Assembly: GCA_963971225.1 (NCBI GenBank)
Contig: OZ020268.1
Span: forward strand, 42,229,348 to 42,293,347
Reading direction: 5' to 3'
From: Melieria omissa
Taxonomy: Eukaryota; Arthropoda; Insecta; Diptera; Ulidiidae
Length of the DNA stretch: 64,000 nucleotides
In this document: positions 61,101-64,000 of the stretch, in pieces
Layout of the letters: each line of letters starts with the position of its first letter
Numbering within the stretch: the stretch's first letter is position 1
The notes under the pieces: generated by a model
Told to the model about the DNA's origin: nothing
What the model saw: the letters and a program-made list of their open reading frames with translations, nothing else
Databases searched by the model: none
Made by a program: the position numbers and the translations under genes

Positions 61101-61396
61101 AGATTAAACTGATCAGAGAAGCTATTAGCCAACAGATTACTAAAGCGTACGAAACGTCAGCCAGAAGATATAATTTGCGTAGCACTACAAAAGGTTTTGA
61201 AGTAGGAGACACAGTTTATAGGCGTAATTTTGTTTTGAGTGATGCAAGTAAGAAATTTTGTTCAAAGTTCGCTAAGAAATTTATAAAAGCCAAGGTTATT
61301 GCCAAACGAGGCAACAACCTGTACCAACTCGAGGACGAAGAGACTGGAAAGAAAGAGTTTTACCACCGGAAAGACATGATCGAGAGGAAATCTTAG
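58040..61396 (+). CDS. pol: Pol polyprotein (protease, RT, RNase H, integrase), expressed by -1 frameshift
   Basis: The frame opens after TAA 58037 and stops at TAG 61394. It has no ATG before about codon 83, so it needs the frameshift at 58064-58070. Counted from 58046: protease LLDSGAQISCIGG with catalytic D128; RT with CLDSRKVNAVT, SLDLRRAFWQIPL (D362), MPFGLCNAPQ and VYLDDLL (D427/D428); RNase H with IQCDASKHGVGAVL (D574), TELECMAA, VTDHASLQWL (D641); integrase zinc module H775-x6-H782, C812-x2-C815; integrase core D845 (YIDLLG), D905 (SDNGKQF), E940 (NASERVN); C-terminal GDTVYRRNF module. All catalytic residues are present. Fused to Gag the product would be about 1608 residues, of which about 1108 are Pol. 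Confidence 0.95.
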   Translation, partial: TKLRHLSSGKRPNERGSQTESSLRPNTAIIATAQTPSTAPELPSDSHHIIPYGERLQNYKRVRNLIFNDNKLVKSSRSIRSTERMSNFWQAVRRQRKYIAGICAIQHKPLDLRPYAQITLLDKKVLGLLDSGAQISCIGGALASDIIGRKDVRAFKTSIHTADGRKQVVYGILRTLIKFRNQEDEIAFYIVPNLSQSVILGIDFWQKFKIAPNIIAQIDLQQPLTDNENTLVLSGQQQDRLEAVKRLFPAYEREGLGKTTLMQHVIEVESNVRPIKQRYFPISPAIEKLVHKEIDEMLQLGVIEESPNSPWSSPVVLVRKGDKVRLCLDSRKVNAVTIKDAYPLPHIEGILSRLPKARFITSLDLRRAFWQIPLEENSRDFTCFTVPNRPLYRYRVMPFGLCNAPQALCRLMDHVIPAQLKNQVFVYLDDLLIVSETFEEHMATLTEVASHLRKAGLTINVQKSKFCIKEVRYLGYIVGNGTLRTDPDKVSAIANYPAPTTVKQLRRFLGMTGWYRRFMDNYAALTTPLTNLLKKSRNFSWTEEAQSAFDELKHKLASAPVLANPDYSKPFIIQCDASKHGVGAVLAQRNSEGVEVPIAYFSRKLNKAQSNYSVTELECMAAMLSLKKFRAYVEGQDFTIVTDHASLQWLMRQPDLSGRLARWSLKLQGFRFKIEHRRGTQNVVPDSLSRQNFDTEIVEIEFCPVVNLNSSAFTSPDYEDLKRCIRENQDKLPDLRILDNEVYKRNEFANGNPEAEASCWKLWLPKELVPEVLENAHCPPNKCHGGIAKTLERLRKNLFWPNMVADVKDYISRCSICCESKAPNRVLRPPMSGHYATQRPFQKLYIDLLGPYPRSKQGNIAIIIVLDHFTKFPLLKAIRRATAPVICEFLREQVFSVFGTPEIIMSDNGKQFKSSYFNDFLKDRGIRHMFTALYSPQANASERVNRSILVGIRAYLSKEQSVWDKHLADIAEALRSSYHQSIGCTPYYAITGQQMLSNGRDHELLRKLNSVEDTVIDRLDKIKLIREAISQQITKAYETSARRYNLRSTTKGFEVGDTVYRRNFVLSDASKKFCSKFAKKFIKAKVIAKRGNNLYQLEDEETGKKEFYHRKDMIERKS
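58064..58107 (+). promoter_or_regulatory. -1 ribosomal frameshift signal between gag and pol
   Basis: Heptamer GGGAAAC (58064-58070) is set in the gag frame as G GGA AAC, the X XXY YYZ form known from retroviruses. A 9-nt spacer (58071-58079) leads to a hairpin: AGCGAGG (58080-58086) pairs with CCTCGCT (58101-58107), with an inner CTC/GAG helix (58087-58089 with 58097-58099), one bulged T and a 7-nt loop. It lies inside the 88-nt gag/pol overlap (58040-58127). Confidence 0.88.
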
Positions 61397-61445
61397 CATG
61401 CAGTCCTTTTTACAAATATTGCAGCGTAGCCGCAATATCTGGTGT

Positions 61446-64000
61446 TGTTGGGGTCTGCATGTTCGCTCAAAAAAGTTTGGGAACCCCAGAAACATTCTGC
61501 GCAAGTTGCTCAACATTGCGCATGTTACTCAGACCACCCACGCAACATCGCTCAAACTTCTACGTAGACGCAGAATGTTGCGAAACATTTGTATCGGTGT
61601 GCGTGAGCAAGCTCAGCTGGGCCGGTCACTAAATGTGGTTGTTGTAAGGCACTAAGTTGGGTGTTGTAGCCCAATGCAAACTAAATGTGGTTGTTGTAAT
61701 GCACTAAGTTGGGTTTTGTAGCCCAATGCAAACTAAATGTGGTTGTTGTGATCGACTGGTTTTGTCGATCAGCGAAGTTGTTGTTACACGGAAAAATAAA
61801 GGAATGTTGTTGTTTATTTTGCCGCTGTTGCTAAGTGGGATATTTTTTTGGTAGAGCGAAAAATGATGCACAAACGCACAAACACATGTATGCAAATGAG
61901 TTACGGTGAGAGAAAACGGGATAGCGCGGATTAGGTCGAACAAACGGACAAAAACAGTTTGGCGTTGTTTTGAAACTAATATATATAGCGCCAACCCAAC
62001 GCAAACGGGAGGAAGATCAGTAGACGCCACACTCCGACGCGGACTTGCTGCCGGTTGCGCGATGCCGAGGGCATTTGTCACTTTCATAAAATAAAAGGAC
62101 AAAAAAAGGACATTTAACATTAATTAAATTAAAGTTAAAGATGCTATTAAAAAAAAAAAAAAAAAAACGTGCCTAAAGAAAATTGCCGGTGCGAACATCA
62201 TTGGAATCGAAATAAAAGACAAAATTAAACTTTAAAATTCTTGCGTGGTTGCTAACGATGAAACAAAAAAAAACGCGAACGTATTTCGAACACTTTCCTA
62301 ACGTAGACATTTTTGGAGTGAACATTTTTTTATAGAATGGCTGCAACAACACCATTTTTTCTAAACTAGTAAATGCAAATCGTAACAACATTTTGTCGAA
62401 ATAAAATTTGTTCTAAAATACTTAACAACGACAAACAACAACATTCGGTTGAACGATAAAACGCCAATACCACAACAACCTCAACAACACACGCATGCAA
62501 GCAACAACAAGTTTTGGGAAATTAAATTCAGCACCACAGCAACAACAACAATTTTCATCATCCATTTCGGCATTGTGCCACCACAGCCAGCACCAGCATA
62601 AAATTCTGAGGGGTCCAACGACACTGCCGACGGCGATCAACGAGTGTAAACATTTGAATCCTGGCTTTTGTTAAAGAAAAACAAACAAAAAAAGAAAAGG
62701 TTTTTAAAGTTTTGAGGAAACAAAACCAAGGAAGAAAATAAATGTTTGAAGGGCAAAATCGAAGACGGAGGGTTGAAGTTATTAAAAGTAAAAATGTTTA
62801 ATAGTTAAAATCCTATGAGAAAATTTTGACATTTTAAGAAAAGAGAAAAACAAAGGGCTTCATGCATATATATAGTGAAAATAAAAGTGGGAAAAAATAC
62901 AATTAGTGTAAAGGTAAATGCCTGGTGGGGGAAAAAAAAGTGAAAGTTTGAGAAAATTACAAATTTTCATATTTTTGTGTTGTGCCAAATTACCAATCAA
63001 GCTTCGGCTTGGATGTCGATAATTTTTTTCAGTGTACCTCAGCTGCATCGATGGGCCCAACGATGGACTACACGTACATACAGACACTCACGTAAGTCAA
63101 CGTCACTTTTGGCACAATTTTTCTAACACACAAAAAAAAAAACCCAAACAAAAAAAAATATATTTACAAATATTTCGAAGAAGATAAATAAAGATCACAT
63201 AAAAATAAAAGATTTTTTTTTGTAAACTTGTTTCCTAAAAGTACCATGCATTTATCTATATAAAAATCTTGGCTATATTTGATCAGATGCTAAAAGGGGT
63301 TCACTAGGATTTTGAAGGGAAGAAAAGAAAAGAAAAGAAAAGAAAAGAAAAGAAAAGAAAAGAAAAGAAAAGAAAAGAAAAGAAAAGAAAAGAAAGAGAA
63401 AAAAAAAGGAAGGGAGTTAATGTCCTTAAAAATTTATAATTCTTTTAAAATTTATAATTTGTTAAAATGAATTTTAGTAAAATTTGCTAAACCAAAATTG
63501 TAAAATTTGCTATTGTTAATAATTTTCCTAGTTTAGTTAGCCTTAAGTTTTGCCAAATTTGTGCTTTTCTGCTGCTATATTGGGTTTCTATATATCGATT
63601 TCTTTTTTTATAAATATGGGCTATGTTTTGGAATTTATCAATAAAAATGATTTTGATTGTAATGTTTAATTGAAAGAATTTGAGTTTGGCCTGGGAATAA
63701 GGGAGTAGGAAATATTTCGTAAAAGGGTTTCTCGGCGTCAGCTACGAGGAACAATGGTAGGGTGGGCAAGGAGTATCCGACAACGTCATCATCAGGATAC
63801 TAGAAGGAAAAGGTTCGCAGGTGCAATGCGTTGGTGCACCACAGTCGGTCCGAGTTAGTTTGCAGATTCTTTCCCTTGTTTGATGCAATCGTGTGCATAA
63901 CTTTTTTGTTTTTGTGTTGTTATGTCCTCGCGCAACCGATTCGGGCTAACACTTAATGATAGCCATGCGGATAGGTGTTTTATTTAAACCTGGTTGGCCT
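61446..64000 (+). repeat. 3' LTR of the gypsy-type element (partial, 2555 bp in window)
   Basis: Starts TGTTGGGGTCTGC exactly as the 5' LTR and can be followed base for base to the window end, which corresponds to 55582 of the 5' copy. About 234 bp should lie outside. The offset between the copies changes from 8403 to 8418, mainly three extra GAAAA units at about 63319-63395 plus single A changes in homopolymers. Confidence 0.92.

Larger units (their letters stand above)
53043..64000 (+). mobile_element. Ty3/gypsy-type LTR retrotransposon with RING-Gag, near-intact; 3' LTR runs off the window
   Basis: Order: 5' LTR, tRNA-Lys primer site, leader, gag, pol (protease, reverse transcriptase, RNase H, integrase), 3' LTR. 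Pol domain order with integrase last defines Ty3/gypsy. No env frame exists: pol stops 50 bp before the 3' LTR. Both main frames are open. The two LTRs differ in the readable part almost only by homopolymer and GAAAA-repeat length, so insertion was recent. Very long LTRs and a Lys primer site recall the Osvaldo/Ulysses lineage of Drosophila (family knowledge; not tested here). It lies in intron 2 of the channel gene, in the same orientation. Confidence 0.93.

Noticed and set aside
1..64000. CRISPR arrays, rRNA, tRNA genes or prokaryotic operons
   Set aside because: None seen. The tandem arrays at 29.6-30.9 kb and in the LTR lack spacer structure, and the only tRNA-like sequence is the SINE head.

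Overview
The window reads as nuclear DNA of a higher dipteran, most likely a tephritid fruit fly. It is AT-rich, introns carry GT..AG borders, and CA/GT and CAA microsatellites are common. It is packed with insect transposons: Transib, several mariners, a Tc1-like element, RTE- and R1/LOA-type LINEs, a tRNA-derived SINE, a Ty3/gypsy element and several MITE types. Nothing prokaryotic or organellar is visible. The tephritid assignment is an inference, mainly from the SINE body at 5629-5948.

Layout. 1-4.87 kb: no recognisable host gene, two solo LTRs of one family (1852-2319 minus, ~2771-3150 plus). 4.87-10.0 kb: a nested stack. A decayed RNase H-bearing LINE is split by a SINE (5629-5948) and by a complete Transib DNA transposon (6370-9280). 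The Transib has a CAGTG target duplication, RSS-like ends and an open transposase frame that appears to need a small 5' exon. 10-28.3 kb: mostly non-coding, with a piggyBac-type MITE (16223-16462) and a mariner (16712-18132). 28.3-36.8 kb: three more broken mariners of different families, a degenerate ~130-150 bp tandem array split by a TTA-flanked MITE (30235-30616), and a small hAT-type MITE (33788-33971). 40.7-44.0 kb: a 5'-truncated RTE-like LINE, a TAA-flanked MITE and a Tc1/mariner element with its transposase on the minus strand.

The one host gene I can support is on the plus strand. Its first coding exon is 46082-46349 and its second is 50005-50161. They join in phase and encode a Gly/Ser-rich N-terminus followed by the first membrane helix of what looks like a two-pore-domain potassium channel. 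Intron 1 holds two opposed RTE fragments and a solo LTR. The next intron runs out of the window (>13.8 kb) and contains the large gypsy-type element.

That element (53043 to beyond 64000) is the most striking object. It has ~2.77 kb LTRs, nearly identical apart from simple-repeat length, and a tRNA-Lys-type primer site. Its Gag begins with a complete RING-H2 finger. A textbook -1 frameshift signal (GGGAAAC, 9-nt spacer, hairpin) links Gag to a Pol carrying protease, reverse transcriptase, RNase H and integrase. There is no env and no obvious polypurine tract directly before the 3' LTR. The near-identical LTRs and open frames imply a recent insertion that may still be active.
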